Shown: positions 43,743-52,091, numbered from the stretch's first letter. The stretch: DNA of 64,000 nt from Pseudomonas sp. ABC1 (GCF_013395055.1 NZ_CP058349.1:2416001-2480000); one strand, 5' to 3'. Numbers and translations are program-made. The notes: a model not told the origin generated them from the sequence alone.

Positions 43743-44356
43743 TTAGTCGCATTCGGGCCTATTCATTGCCTTCCCGATCGACAGGAGTATGCGGTGCAAA
43801 CTCGGGCTGCTCTGGGACAACTGCTGTAGTGCTTCCCGTCCGCCAACCTGGATGTCGATGTTGTTCTCACACTGAATGACTTGCAGCTTCTCGATGTGAA
43901 TGCTGGTTCCCGCGAACTGCTGGGTGCGCAGCATCTCTTTGAGCTCCCTCACCAGCTCTTGAATCTTGGCCGGCTGATACTCCAGCTTGACCACTGCTTT
44001 TTTCTCGCCCAGTGGGTCGAACACGGAAAGGCGCTCTTGCAGGCGATAGCCGTTGTGCTTACCCGGATCTTTTTAACGTAGCCATGCTCCTGAAGCGTTT
44101 TCAGCTCGCGCATCACCTGCCTGGCGCTAATTCCCGCTTTCTTAGCAATTGTCTCGATACCTGGCTCAGCCAAGCCACTTTCGAGCCTGCAATGCGACTT
44201 GATCACGCAATACACGGCAAAAGCGTATGGGCCGAGGGTTCTGAGATCGTTGTCCACCATGGACTTGAAGACATGGAACCAATGGGGATCAAACTTCATA
44301 TCCCCGTTTGGGGGCCCTACTCCGGACGGTTCCGGGGCCTGAATATCCTGAGTCAT
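43743..44356 (-). pseudogene. Winged-helix (replication/partition-type) protein gene with a one-base frameshift
   Basis: Frame 1 (from ATG 44356) encodes WFHVFKSMVDNDLRTLGPYA and a winged-helix recognition region, IETIAKKAGISARQVMRELK, then LQEHGYVKK. At the five-T run on the plus strand (44070-44074; AAAAA on the coding strand) the sensible reading moves to frame 2: one added A gives GYVKKDPGKHNGYRLQERLSVFDPLGE, and the protein continues to the stop at 43743. The restored product would be about 204 residues, with an HTH like those of element replication or regulatory proteins. As sequenced, frame 1 ends with a shifted tail of about 37 residues. The ATG overlaps the stop of the upstream AlpA-like gene (ATGA), so they form an operon. 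A sequencing error, a true mutation or -1 frameshifting could each explain it. Confidence 0.75.
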
Positions 44357-44655
44357 TTCCGCCCCTCCACCTGCGACTTCTTGGTAGGTCGCCCGACCGG
44401 CCGAGATGGATCGTTCACAGTGGCGGCAGTATCTATGGCTGTCTTGCTCTTAGGGCCACCGCGCATCCACTGCCTCAAATCACCCAGCCGCCAGCGGAGA
44501 CGAGACAAGCCCGGTACAGGGTCAAGGCCCGGCAACTTTCGTTGCCGAACAGTGAGGATGCTGAAGCCGGTCAACGCCGCCACCTCAACAACTCCGATCA
44601 GCACATCGTCGCCAAGTTTTTGGATTTTCTGGATGGTTTCGTAATCGACGCTCAT
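44353..44655 (-). CDS. AlpA/MerR-like DNA-binding protein
   Basis: A protein of 100 residues. The core (VLIGVVEVAALTGFSILTVR then QWMRGG) has the HTH_17/AlpA pattern, in which a short helix-turn-helix is followed by a strand ending in a tryptophan-rich turn (RLRWRLGDLRQWM). Such proteins act as excisionases or regulators of integrase genes in integrative elements. The tail is basic and Pro-rich (SRPVGRPTKKSQ). It overlaps the next gene by four bases. Confidence 0.75.
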   Translation of the reverse strand: MSVDYETIQKIQKLGDDVLIGVVEVAALTGFSILTVRQRKLPGLDPVPGLSRLRWRLGDLRQWMRGGPKSKTAIDTAATVNDPSRPVGRPTKKSQVEGRK

Positions 44656-44764
44656 GATTTCTTTCGCCTGGCTGCATTTCGATGTATTCAGTTTTCGCCA
44701 GAGGAAGCCGAGCTACCTAGGACAGCTTTTTGACATGAGCGGGAGTTAGCTAAAGAATCGATAC

Positions 44765-45337
44765 ATGCACACCGATTCCGAACTCACCGATGACGAAGCA
44801 ACCGATCTCGTGATTCGAGAGATACGCATGCATCTCGAAGAGGGGCGGAAAAATTTTGCCTTACGTGCTCCGCAACGATTAGCGGTCTATTTACTCAGCG
44901 GATTGTTGCAGTCCTCAGGGCTGTCGATGGTGGCTCTGGAGCGTTTGATGTCCGAGCAGGAAATTTCTGGAATCCGTAGCTCGCATGACGGCAGGGTCTT
45001 ACGGCGCTACATGAGTGGCGAAACTCGCATGACCTGGCCGACTTATCGGCGCATGATTTTTTTGGCGATCGCAAACAACTGGTTTCGTATGTGGGTTGCG
45101 CGCGACCTGTTCTTTCGCACTCTCCAATTGGAGGCGGCTCAAATAACGGCACGTCAGCTGATACGTAGGCTGAAAAAGGGGCAGCCGCCCGAATCGCTAC
45201 CCCGAGAGTTGATTGCCGCGAGCTTTTTCCAAACCTTCGAGCAGCAACGCCATGAAGACTTGCTGGTTGCAAAGAGGGCTGTGGAGCGGAGCAGTGAGTC
45301 CAGGGAGCTTGCGCACTCCCTGGGGCTCGAGATCTAA
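44765..45337 (+). CDS. Element-borne protein of unknown function
   Basis: A protein of 190 residues, largely helical. The central part (LAVYLLSGLLQSSGLSMVAL, then RVLRRYMSGETRMTWPTYRR) resembles a DNA-binding or regulatory fold, but I do not recognise a family. There is no signal peptide. It is divergent from the AlpA-like gene (109 nt apart) and its stop is 3 nt from the end of the convergent integrase gene. Confidence 0.65.
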   Translation: MHTDSELTDDEATDLVIREIRMHLEEGRKNFALRAPQRLAVYLLSGLLQSSGLSMVALERLMSEQEISGIRSSHDGRVLRRYMSGETRMTWPTYRRMIFLAIANNWFRMWVARDLFFRTLQLEAAQITARQLIRRLKKGQPPESLPRELIAASFFQTFEQQRHEDLLVAKRAVERSSESRELAHSLGLEI

Positions 45338-45340
45338 CGG

Positions 45341-46414
45341 TCAGGCTAGTTTGGCGGCCAGCTCTTCCGCTGTGATGTTGTAGTAACGCTTGAGCATGTT
45401 GACCTCACGATGCCCGGTCACGCTGGCAAGCTCGATTAGGTTCGGCAGCTTGGTCGCCAAACGACAGGTGGCTTCGTGGCGAAGGTCATGGAAACGCAGA
45501 TCAAGCAGGAAGTCTTCCTGAGGCGTTGCAGCCTCCTTCTCGCAATCATCCAGATAACGTGCCCGCGCCCGTACTAACCCACGCACGAAAGCCTTCTTGA
45601 GGGCATCTGGGGTGGTTGGAAATACCCGACCGCAGAGCGACCTTGGGAGGCTGCGAAGGAGCTCGACTGCCTTCGGCGTAAGCGGCAGCGATCGAGGAAA
45701 GCCATTCTTCGTTGCGGGAAGATGAGCCGTTCGCCGCTCCAGGCTGACATGCTTCCAGCGCAGTTCGAATAGCTCGCCTCGGCGCATGGCTGTCTCTAAT
45801 GCGAGCTGGACGATCGGGCGAATCCAGGGATTGTGCGAACCATCCGCAAAGGTGCCGTCTTCACGCCGTTCGTAGTATTCGAAAGCGCCCAGCAGATACG
45901 TCTCTTCATCCGGTGCCAGACGGCGGGAACGCTCGTCGTTGTAGCTGGGCCGGCTGACCATCCGGACAGGGTTGTCGGCCAGGTGAATGCCCCACTCGCG
46001 CCGAGCAACTTCAAGCACGCATTGAAACAGCGCGAGCTCGCGCTTGACCGTGTTGCCCTTACGGATCTTCAGACGTTCATCCCGGTAGCGCGCGAAATCA
46101 GAAGATGTGAGGGTGGCGACAATGCGACTGGCCAACGGGTGCCGCTTGAGGGCTTCGAGGCGTTTGATTTCCGAATAGGCGCCCTTGTGCTTGGGAGCAA
46201 CCTCGCCGATGTAGCGATCGATGAGCTCGCTGAACAGCGTGCGCTCCGCTTCGGCTCGGGAGACGAAGACGCCACGGTCCATTTCACTTTCGATCATGCG
46301 TGCCCAGGCTTGGGCGTCGGCTTTGGTTTCGAAGGTCTTGCGCTGGGCTGGATAGCCCTTACGGCGGATCTGCACTTCCCACTGATACTCGCCGCGATTC
46401 CTGATTGTTGCCAT
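45341..46414 (-). CDS. int: Tyrosine recombinase (integrase)
   Basis: About 357 residues. The N-terminal arm-binding part begins MATIRNRGEYQWEVQIRRKG. Then come a SAM-like core-binding domain (about 60-150) and the catalytic domain with the Arg in TAMRRGELFELRWKHV, the H-x-x-R box in FHDLRHEATCRL, the second His in VTGHREV and the nucleophilic Tyr in MLKRYYNITAEE. I prefer ATG 46414; the frame also allows a start at 46447. It lies 115 nt from the tRNA that serves as its target, the standard layout for tRNA-integrating elements. Confidence 0.93.
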   Translation of the reverse strand: MATIRNRGEYQWEVQIRRKGYPAQRKTFETKADAQAWARMIESEMDRGVFVSRAEAERTLFSELIDRYIGEVAPKHKGAYSEIKRLEALKRHPLASRIVATLTSSDFARYRDERLKIRKGNTVKRELALFQCVLEVARREWGIHLADNPVRMVSRPSYNDERSRRLAPDEETYLLGAFEYYERREDGTFADGSHNPWIRPIVQLALETAMRRGELFELRWKHVSLERRTAHLPATKNGFPRSLPLTPKAVELLRSLPRSLCGRVFPTTPDALKKAFVRGLVRARARYLDDCEKEAATPQEDFLLDLRFHDLRHEATCRLATKLPNLIELASVTGHREVNMLKRYYNITAEELAAKLA

Positions 46415-46437
46415 TCCTACCATTCCCGCCACATTCA

Positions 46438-46459
46438 AGTGTGGCAAATTTGTGGCAAA
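46438..46459 (+). repeat. Integrase arm-site-like repeat, right end
   Basis: The 22-bp partner of 37451-37472, with the same GTGGCAAATTTGTGGCAAA core and orientation. It lies just upstream of the integrase start, where arm-site binding could also repress the integrase promoter. Confidence 0.65.
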
Positions 46460-46528
46460 AACGACTTTCAGGACTAGGACAGGTTTCTGTCTGAAGCGCT
46501 AACCCCTTGAGAAACAAGGGAAAGGAGA

Positions 46529-46605
46529 TGGCGCACTCGGCGGGATTCGAACCCACGACCCCTGCCTTCGGAGGGCAGTACTCTATCCAGCTGAGCTACG
46601 AGTGC
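46529..46605 (-). tRNA. tRNA-Arg (anticodon CCG)
   Basis: A complete 77-nt cloverleaf with encoded CCA. The acceptor stem is GCACTCG/CGAGTGC with discriminator G, the D arm GCTCAGCTGGATAGAG, and the anticodon stem CTGCC/GGCAG around the loop CTCCGAA, giving anticodon CCG. The T arm contains GGTTCGAATCC. It reads the arginine codon CGG. The 3' 45 nt are duplicated at 37300-37344 by element integration, which restored the gene. Confidence 0.96.
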
Positions 46606-46618
46606 GTTGCGGGGCGCA

Positions 46619-46647
46619 ATCATACGCATGTCGTTCGTGGGCGTCCA
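46619..46647 (-). promoter_or_regulatory. Probable promoter of tRNA-Arg
   Basis: On the minus strand a TGGACG -35 and a TATGAT -10 are separated by 17 nt. The -10 ends 13 nt before the mature tRNA 5' end. Confidence 0.55.
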
Positions 46648-46760
46648 TTGGCGTTGCAGCACTGGATGGCTCGTTTCGGGCCTGGAATCGGTTGGCTGCG
46701 TCCGGTGCTTTGCCGTCCCTTGCCATTAAAGCTGCACGCTGGCGGCAGACTTGGTCGATA

Positions 46761-47987
46761 ATGCCCGAGTGCGACGATCAACAACGCTGTGAGTGTGCCT
46801 TGCCGATTTCATCTTATGTCCTGATTGCGTTCAGCGAGCCCTGGAGGGCCGACAGGTTGTGCCAACTGGTGCAGGCGCTGCGGCCGGGCATGAAAGTCGT
46901 GCAGGTCAACGATGGTTTGCGAGCCCTCAAGGCCTGCCAGCGGCAGGCTCCGCTCCTGCTGGTTGCCGACGGGGAGTTGAATGGCCTCGATGGACCAGGG
47001 CTGTTGCGGCAGTTGCGCCGTCATGGGCCGACACAGCGGCTGGCATGCATCCTGATCAGTGATCGCACTTCCGCCGAGCATATTCGTACGGTCCTGCCGC
47101 TGGCGCCCACGGCCTACCTGGCCAAGCCGGTCGACCTGGATAACCTGCGCCAGCGTCTGGATAGCCTGCTGCCGCGCGCTGGCACACCGCAGGCAACTTC
47201 GGCGATACCGGCTGGGGGCTTGTCCGAGTTCCTCGAGCGCATGCGCAAGAGCGCCCGTGGCGCGCCGATGATGCAGGCGGTTCACGAGGTGCTGGAGCGC
47301 TGCCTGAAGGCCACCGAGCAGAACCTGACTGACCTTGAGGCAGTGTTCCGGCGCGATCCGCAGATCACGGCGCGGCTGATCAGCCAGTCCAACAGCGCCG
47401 CCCAGCACCAGGGCGCGCCTTGCCAGACGCTGTCCCAGGCCCTGGCGCGGCTCGGCGTCAAGCGTTCGCTCAACCTGGCGCTGGAAACGGCCGTGCAGCG
47501 CAATGCGCGTTTGCAGGACGAGCGCCTGGCGGCCTTGGCCCTGGGGTTCTGTGAGCAGGCGCAGCACACCGCCGACCTGGCGTACTGGCTGGCACGCCAG
47601 ATGAAGCTGGATGCGGAGCTGTGCTACACCGCCGGGCTGTTGCAGAACATTGGCGAACTGGCCTTGTTGCGCAGCCTGCAGGATTGGCTGGACAGTGGGC
47701 AGGCGCTCGCCGAGGAGGAACTGCAGCAGGCCTTGCGCGAGCGGGCGGCGGGCTTCGGTTCGGCGTTGCGGGCGCAGTGGCGGTTGCCCCTGGGGTTGCG
47801 GCAGGTGATTGCCGCCTATTACTCCCTGGGCGGCGGTGTGTTTTCCCGGGAGGCGCTGGTGCTCAACCTGACGCGATTGTTGCTGGAATTGCCGGCCACC
47901 GAGTCAGCGATGTCCCTGGAAAGCGAGCGTGTGGTGCGTCTGTTGCGCGTCGATGCGTCGGTCCTGCAGCGGGTGCCCCGAGGCTGA
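46761..47987 (+). CDS. Receiver-HDOD signalling protein
   Basis: A protein of 408 residues. The first 130 or so form a receiver-like domain (SYVLIAFSEPWRADRLCQLV, LLLVADGELNGLDG with the acceptor-type Asp, PTAYLAKPVDLDNLRQRL). An HDOD domain follows (about 150-390; LTDLEAVFRRDPQITARLIS, TLSQALARLGVKRSLNLALE, YTAGLLQNIGELALL). HDOD proteins of Pseudomonas regulate motility, stress and degradation pathways through protein contacts. I chose ATG 46761 because the upstream part of the frame overlaps the tRNA promoter. The stop precedes the rpmB leader. Confidence 0.8.
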   Translation: MPECDDQQRCECALPISSYVLIAFSEPWRADRLCQLVQALRPGMKVVQVNDGLRALKACQRQAPLLLVADGELNGLDGPGLLRQLRRHGPTQRLACILISDRTSAEHIRTVLPLAPTAYLAKPVDLDNLRQRLDSLLPRAGTPQATSAIPAGGLSEFLERMRKSARGAPMMQAVHEVLERCLKATEQNLTDLEAVFRRDPQITARLISQSNSAAQHQGAPCQTLSQALARLGVKRSLNLALETAVQRNARLQDERLAALALGFCEQAQHTADLAYWLARQMKLDAELCYTAGLLQNIGELALLRSLQDWLDSGQALAEEELQQALRERAAGFGSALRAQWRLPLGLRQVIAAYYSLGGGVFSREALVLNLTRLLLELPATESAMSLESERVVRLLRVDASVLQRVPRG

Positions 47988-48041
47988 GTGATTCCGCGGG
48001 CTCGCGTAGCAGAGAATGGTGCGAAGAACTTGAATTTGTTC

Positions 48042-48070
48042 TTGTTGGAGGGTGGGGTTTCTGGTATAAA
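48042..48070 (+). promoter_or_regulatory. Sigma-70 promoter of rpmB-rpmG
   Basis: TTGTTG (48042-48047) and TATAAA (48065-48070) are exactly 17 nt apart, with an extended -10 TG just before TATAAA. It would give a 5' leader of about 140 nt before rpmB. The 47988-48217 gap holds nothing else evident. Confidence 0.75.
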
Positions 48071-48217
48071 ACGCCGCTCTGTTCTGGGGGCCCGGTTTTC
48101 CCGCTTGTCGCATCGTCGGTAAGACCCCCACGAAACACGGTGGAAAACACCAATCTTTACGAGAATTCAAGCGGCCAACCCATGCCGGGTTGTGCATGTG
48201 GTTTAGAGGGCTGAGGC

Positions 48218-48454
48218 ATGTCGAGAGTCTGTCAAGTTACCGGTAAGGGTCCGGTAACCGGGAACAACATTTCCCACGCAAACAACAAAACCCGTCGTCG
48301 TTTCCTGCCGAACCTGCAGCATCACCGCTTCTGGGTCGAGTCCGAGAACCGCTTCGTCCGTCTGCGCCTGAGCGCCAAGGGCATGCGCGTCATCGACAAG
48401 CGTGGTATCGACGCCGTTCTGGCTGAAATCCGCGCTCGCGGCGAGAAGGTTTAA
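48218..48454 (+). CDS. rpmB: Large ribosomal subunit protein bL28
   Basis: A 78-residue ribosomal protein of the 50S subunit. It begins MSRVCQVTGKGPVTGNNISH and continues with RRFLPNLQHHRFWVESENRF and a KRGIDAVLAEIRARGEKV end, a full match to bL28. It lies 11 nt before rpmG with a ribosome site on each gene. Confidence 0.98.
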   Translation: MSRVCQVTGKGPVTGNNISHANNKTRRRFLPNLQHHRFWVESENRFVRLRLSAKGMRVIDKRGIDAVLAEIRARGEKV

Positions 48455-48465
48455 GGAGATTTATC

Positions 48466-48621
48466 ATGCGTGATCTGATCCGTTTGGTGTCCAGCGCCGG
48501 TACCGGCCACTTCTACACCACCGACAAGAACAAGCGTACTACGCCCGACAAGATCGAAATCAAGAAGTACGATCCCGTCGTGCGCAAGCATGTGATCTAC
48601 AAGGAAGCGAAAATCAAGTAA
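48466..48621 (+). CDS. rpmG: Large ribosomal subunit protein bL33
   Basis: A 51-residue protein starting MRDLIRLVSSAGTGHFYTTD and ending KHVIYKEAKIK. It has no zinc-binding cysteines, so it is the C-minus form usual in proteobacteria. AAGGAG lies 8 nt upstream of ATG 48466. It forms the standard operon with rpmB and is followed by a terminator. Confidence 0.97.
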   Translation: MRDLIRLVSSAGTGHFYTTDKNKRTTPDKIEIKKYDPVVRKHVIYKEAKIK

Positions 48622-48642
48622 TTGATTTTCGGCCCTTGATGG

Positions 48643-48671
48643 AAAAACCCGCCCACCGTGGCGGGTTTTTT
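48643..48671 (+). terminator. Intrinsic terminator of rpmB-rpmG
   Basis: AAAAACCCGCC and GGCGGGTTTTT pair perfectly around a CACCGT loop, and the second arm ends in a T-tract. It starts 21 nt after the rpmG stop. Confidence 0.95.
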
Positions 48672-48756
48672 CGTTCATGGCACAAGGATTGGAAAGGCGA
48701 GGCCCCTGGTTTAGTGTTACCGGCAAAGCCCTGTTCACTGAGCGAGAGGATATGCC

Positions 48757-50250
48757 ATGACCGATCTGACCCTGTCCGACTGGCAGCAACGTGCCCGAGC
48801 GCTGGATATCGAAGGGCGCGCCTTCATCCAGGGCGATTATGTCGACGCTTTGACGAATGAGCGCTTCGACTGCATCAGTCCCATCGACGGTCGTGTACTG
48901 GCGCAGGTTGCCAGTTGCGATACGCAGGATGCCGAGTGTGCCGTGGCCAGTGCCCGCGCCGCGTTCGCAGCGGGAAGCTGGTCGCGGCTGGCGCCTGCCC
49001 GGCGCAAGGCGGTGATGATTCGCTTCGCCGATCTGCTGGAGGCGCACCGCGAGGAGCTGGCGCTGCTGGAAACCCTGGACATGGGCAAGCCGATCCGCGA
49101 TGCCCTGGCGGTGGATATTCCCGGTGCGGCGCGCGCCTTGCGCTGGAGCGGCGAGGCGATCGACAAGGTTTACGATGAGGTGGCGCCGACGCCCCATGAC
49201 CAACTGGGTCTGGTGACCCGCGAACCGGTGGGCGTGGTGGCGGCCATCGTGCCGTGGAATTTTCCGTTGATGATGGCCTGCTGGAAGCTCGGTCCGGCGC
49301 TGGCGACCGGCAATTCGGTAATCCTCAAGCCCTCCGAGAAGTCGCCCCTGACGGCCATCCGCATCGCACGCCTGGCCATCGAGGCCGGCATTCCGGCTGG
49401 CGTACTCAATGTGCTGCCGGGCTATGGGCACACCGTGGGCAAGGCGTTGGCGCTGCACATGGACGTCGACACCCTGGTCTTCACCGGCTCCACCCGGGTG
49501 GCCAAGCAATTGATGGTCTATGCCGGCGAGTCGAACATGAAGCGGGTCTGGCTGGAGGCGGGAGGAAAGAGCCCGAACATCGTCTTCGCCGATGCGCCTG
49601 ATCTGCAACAGGCCGCCGAGGCTGCCGCCAGCGCGATTGCTTTCAACCAGGGCGAGGTCTGTACTGCCGGTTCGCGTTTGTTGGTGGAGAGCTCCATCCG
49701 CGAGCGATTCCTGCCGCTGCTGGTGGATGCCCTCAAGGGCTGGAAGCCTGGTAATCCGCTGGACCCGGCGACCAACGTCGGCGCCCTGGTGGATACCCAG
49801 CAGTTGAATACGGTGCTGTCCTATATCGAGGCTGGTCACGCTGACGGTGCCAGCCTGTTGCTAGGCGGCAGGCGTACGCTGGAGGACACCGGCGGGCTGT
49901 ACGTGGAGCCGACCATTTTCAGCGGGGTGAGCAATGCGATGAAGATCGCCCGCGAGGAAATCTTCGGGCCCGTACTGTCGGTGATCAGTTTCGATACGCC
50001 GGAGCAGGCTGTCGAGATCGCCAACGACACGCTCTATGGCCTGGCAGCCGCAGTGTGGACGGCCGACCTGTCCAAGGCCTTGCTGACGGCTAAAGCGTTG
50101 CGGGCGGGCAGTGTCTGGGTCAATCAGTACGATGGTGGTGACATGACCGCGCCGTTCGGCGGCTTCAAGCAGTCCGGCAATGGCCGCGACAAGTCCCTGC
50201 ATGCCTTCGACAAGTACACCGAACTGAAGGCGACCTGGATCAAGCTGTAG
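48757..50250 (+). CDS. Gamma-glutamyl-aminoaldehyde dehydrogenase (PuuC/PauC/KauB-type)
   Basis: An NAD(P)+-dependent aldehyde dehydrogenase of 497 residues. It has the cofactor loop FTGSTRVAKQL, the general-base Glu in LEAGGKSPNIV, the catalytic Cys in FNQGEVCTAGSRLLV and EEIFGPVLSVISF. Sequence and place (next to rpmG and the polyamine genes) fit the enzyme that oxidises gamma-glutamyl-aminobutyraldehyde in polyamine breakdown; the P. aeruginosa counterpart beside rpmG is, as I recall, PA5312. A good ATG with GAGAGG upstream begins MTDLTLSDWQQRARALDIEG. The 3' end overlaps the convergent response regulator gene by 11 nt. Confidence 0.88.
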   Translation: MTDLTLSDWQQRARALDIEGRAFIQGDYVDALTNERFDCISPIDGRVLAQVASCDTQDAECAVASARAAFAAGSWSRLAPARRKAVMIRFADLLEAHREELALLETLDMGKPIRDALAVDIPGAARALRWSGEAIDKVYDEVAPTPHDQLGLVTREPVGVVAAIVPWNFPLMMACWKLGPALATGNSVILKPSEKSPLTAIRIARLAIEAGIPAGVLNVLPGYGHTVGKALALHMDVDTLVFTGSTRVAKQLMVYAGESNMKRVWLEAGGKSPNIVFADAPDLQQAAEAAASAIAFNQGEVCTAGSRLLVESSIRERFLPLLVDALKGWKPGNPLDPATNVGALVDTQQLNTVLSYIEAGHADGASLLLGGRRTLEDTGGLYVEPTIFSGVSNAMKIAREEIFGPVLSVISFDTPEQAVEIANDTLYGLAAAVWTADLSKALLTAKALRAGSVWVNQYDGGDMTAPFGGFKQSGNGRDKSLHAFDKYTELKATWIKL

Positions 50251-50641
50251 GCTGTGGCGACTGCCCGCGTTCCCAGGCGCTCTGGAGGCGGGCGGGCAAC
50301 TGCATGGGGTCGAAGGGTTTGACGATGACATCGCAGGCGCCCAGGCCGAGCAGGTGTTCGATCTCGTCGTTCTGGGCCTTGGCGGTCATGAAGGCGATGG
50401 GCGTTTCTTGCAGGCCCACATGCTCGTGCAGCAGCGCCAGGGTTTCCGGACCACCCATCGCGGGCATCATCACGTCGAGCAGGATGAGGTCGGGGGCGAA
50501 TTCGGTGACGCGGTCCAGAGCCTCCGGGCCGGTCGAGCAGGTCAGTACCTCGTAGCCACCCACCACTTCCAGGGCAACCCTGACCACGGCCTGGATGGAC
50601 GGGTCGTCCTCGATATGCAGGATCTTGTGCAATCGCTTCAT
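50240..50641 (-). CDS. Single-domain response regulator
   Basis: A CheY-like receiver of 133 residues: KILHIEDDPSIQAVVRVALE (acidic pair), LILLDVMMPAMGG (acceptor Asp), TAKAQNDEI and VIVKPFDPMQLP (conserved Lys). There is no output domain, so it acts by phosphotransfer or by binding a partner. ATG 50641 begins MKRLHKILHIEDD; the frame upstream of it is antisense to other genes. It lies between two polyamine genes but need not be related to them. Confidence 0.88.
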   Translation of the reverse strand: MKRLHKILHIEDDPSIQAVVRVALEVVGGYEVLTCSTGPEALDRVTEFAPDLILLDVMMPAMGGPETLALLHEHVGLQETPIAFMTAKAQNDEIEHLLGLGACDVIVKPFDPMQLPARLQSAWERGQSPQPTA

Positions 50642-50714
50642 GGCGAGTCCTTCGCTGCGTTGCATGCGCCCGGAGCACCCGGCGGGCATTCGAGCAGGCG
50701 GAGTGTCGTCGTCG

Positions 50715-52091
50715 CTAGACCGTATGCAGGTACCAGTTGTACTCCAGGTCGGAAATCGAATGCTCGAATTCGGCCAGCTCGCTCTCCTTGCACGCCACGA
50801 AGATGTCGATGTAGTCGGGGCTGATATAGCGCGCCATGACTTCGCTGTCGTCGAGTACCCGCAGGGCGTCGCGCAGGTTGGTCGGCAGGCTGGGCTCGAC
50901 CTGTTCGTAGGCGTTGCCTTCGGTTGGCTGGTTCGGTTCGATCCGGTTGACCAGGCCATGGTGGATGCCGGCCAGTACCGAGGCCATCAACAGATAGGGG
51001 TTGGCGTCGGCGCCGGCGACCCGATGCTCGATGCGCACCGCGTCGTCGCTGTCAGTCGGTACGCGCAAGGCCACGGTGCGGTTGTCCAGCCCCCAGGATG
51101 GCGCGTTGGGCACATAGAACTGTGCGCCGAAGCGGCGGTACGAGTTGACGTTGGGACAGAGGAAGGCCATCGAGGCAGCCATGGTTTCCTGCAGGCCGCC
51201 GATGGCGTGGCGGAGCGTCTGGCTTTCCAGGGGATTCTCGCAGGCGAAGATGTTCTTGCCCTGCTTGTCGAGGATCGAGATGTGCACATGCAGCCCGTTG
51301 CCGGCCTGGCCGGGGTAGGGCTTGGCCATGAAGGTGGTGTCCATTTCATGGTCGTAGGCGATGTTCTTGATCAGGCGCTTGAGCAGCACCGCGTAGTCGC
51401 AGGCCTTGAGCGGGTCGGGGACGTGGTGCAGGTTGACTTCGAACTGCGCCGGGGCGCTTTCCTTGACGATGGCATCGGCCGGGATGGCCTGTTCCTTGGC
51501 GCCTTCGAGGATGTCCTGCAGGCAGTCGACGTACTCGTCGAGGTCGTCGATCAGGTAGACCTGGGTCGATTGCGGGCGCTTGCCGGAGATCGGCGAGCGC
51601 GGTGGCTGCGGACGTCCGTTCACGTTCTCCTGGTCGATCAGGTAGAACTCCAGCTCGAAGGCCGAGCAGATGGTCAGCCCCAGTTCGTCGAACTGGCTCA
51701 CGACCTTGCGCAGCACTTCCCGTGGATCGGCGAAGAACGGTGCGCCATCGCGTTCGTGCATGGTCATCAGCAGTTGCGCGGTAGGGCGGCGCTGCCAGGG
51801 TTCCTTGGCCAGGGTGTTGGGGATCGGGAAGCAGATACGGTCGGAGTCGCCGATATCCATGCCCAGGCCGGTGCTTTCCACGGTGCTGCCGTTGATGTCG
51901 AGGGCGAACAGCGATGCGGGCAGATTAATACCGGCTTCATAAACCTTGTGCAGACTGGCGCGCTCGATTCGCTTGCCGCGCACCACGCCGTTCATGTCGG
52001 CGATCAGCAGGTCGATGTAGAGGACCTCGGGGTGTTCCTTGAGAAAGGCGTTGGCTTCATTGAGCTGAATGGCACGTGGCGGCGGTGACAT
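50715..52091 (-). CDS. spuI: Gamma-glutamyl-polyamine synthetase, SpuI/PauA-type
   Basis: A glutamine-synthetase-family enzyme of 458 residues that joins glutamate to putrescine or another polyamine with ATP. It has a GS N-terminal domain (YIDLLIADMNGVVRGKRIER) and a catalytic domain with FELEFYLIDQEN, GNGLHVHISILDKQGKN, NSYRRFGAQFYVPN and VAGADANPYLLMASVLAG. It is divergent from the spuA-like gene with 238 nt between them, as in the spuI/spuAB locus of P. aeruginosa. A second member of the family lies at 53104-54462. Confidence 0.85.
   Translation of the reverse strand: MSPPPRAIQLNEANAFLKEHPEVLYIDLLIADMNGVVRGKRIERASLHKVYEAGINLPASLFALDINGSTVESTGLGMDIGDSDRICFPIPNTLAKEPWQRRPTAQLLMTMHERDGAPFFADPREVLRKVVSQFDELGLTICSAFELEFYLIDQENVNGRPQPPRSPISGKRPQSTQVYLIDDLDEYVDCLQDILEGAKEQAIPADAIVKESAPAQFEVNLHHVPDPLKACDYAVLLKRLIKNIAYDHEMDTTFMAKPYPGQAGNGLHVHISILDKQGKNIFACENPLESQTLRHAIGGLQETMAASMAFLCPNVNSYRRFGAQFYVPNAPSWGLDNRTVALRVPTDSDDAVRIEHRVAGADANPYLLMASVLAGIHHGLVNRIEPNQPTEGNAYEQVEPSLPTNLRDALRVLDDSEVMARYISPDYIDIFVACKESELAEFEHSISDLEYNWYLHTV

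Larger units (their letters stand above)
37345..46528. mobile_element. Integrative element in tRNA-Arg(CCG), about 9.2 kb
   Basis: Bounded by the 45-bp tRNA duplication, with a tyrosine integrase at the end next to the intact tRNA. Cargo on the minus strand: XRE regulator, Mrr-type endonuclease and a large N6-adenine methylase. It also has an AlpA-like DNA-binding protein, a frameshifted winged-helix gene and several small genes. Composition is patchy: the methylase is strongly AT-rich while the integrase is near backbone GC, so the cargo has a different origin from the chassis. I see no phage structural or conjugation genes. Confidence 0.85.

Noticed and set aside
44060..44080. Classic programmed -1 frameshift site
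   Set aside because: The sequence is GTT AAA AAG, not the full A AAA AAG heptamer, and no clear downstream pseudoknot was seen, so a simple indel is preferred.
37300..46605. Prophage interpretation of the element
   Set aside because: There are no capsid, tail, terminase or lysis genes; integrase, AlpA-like regulator and defence cargo fit a small integrative element or satellite better.
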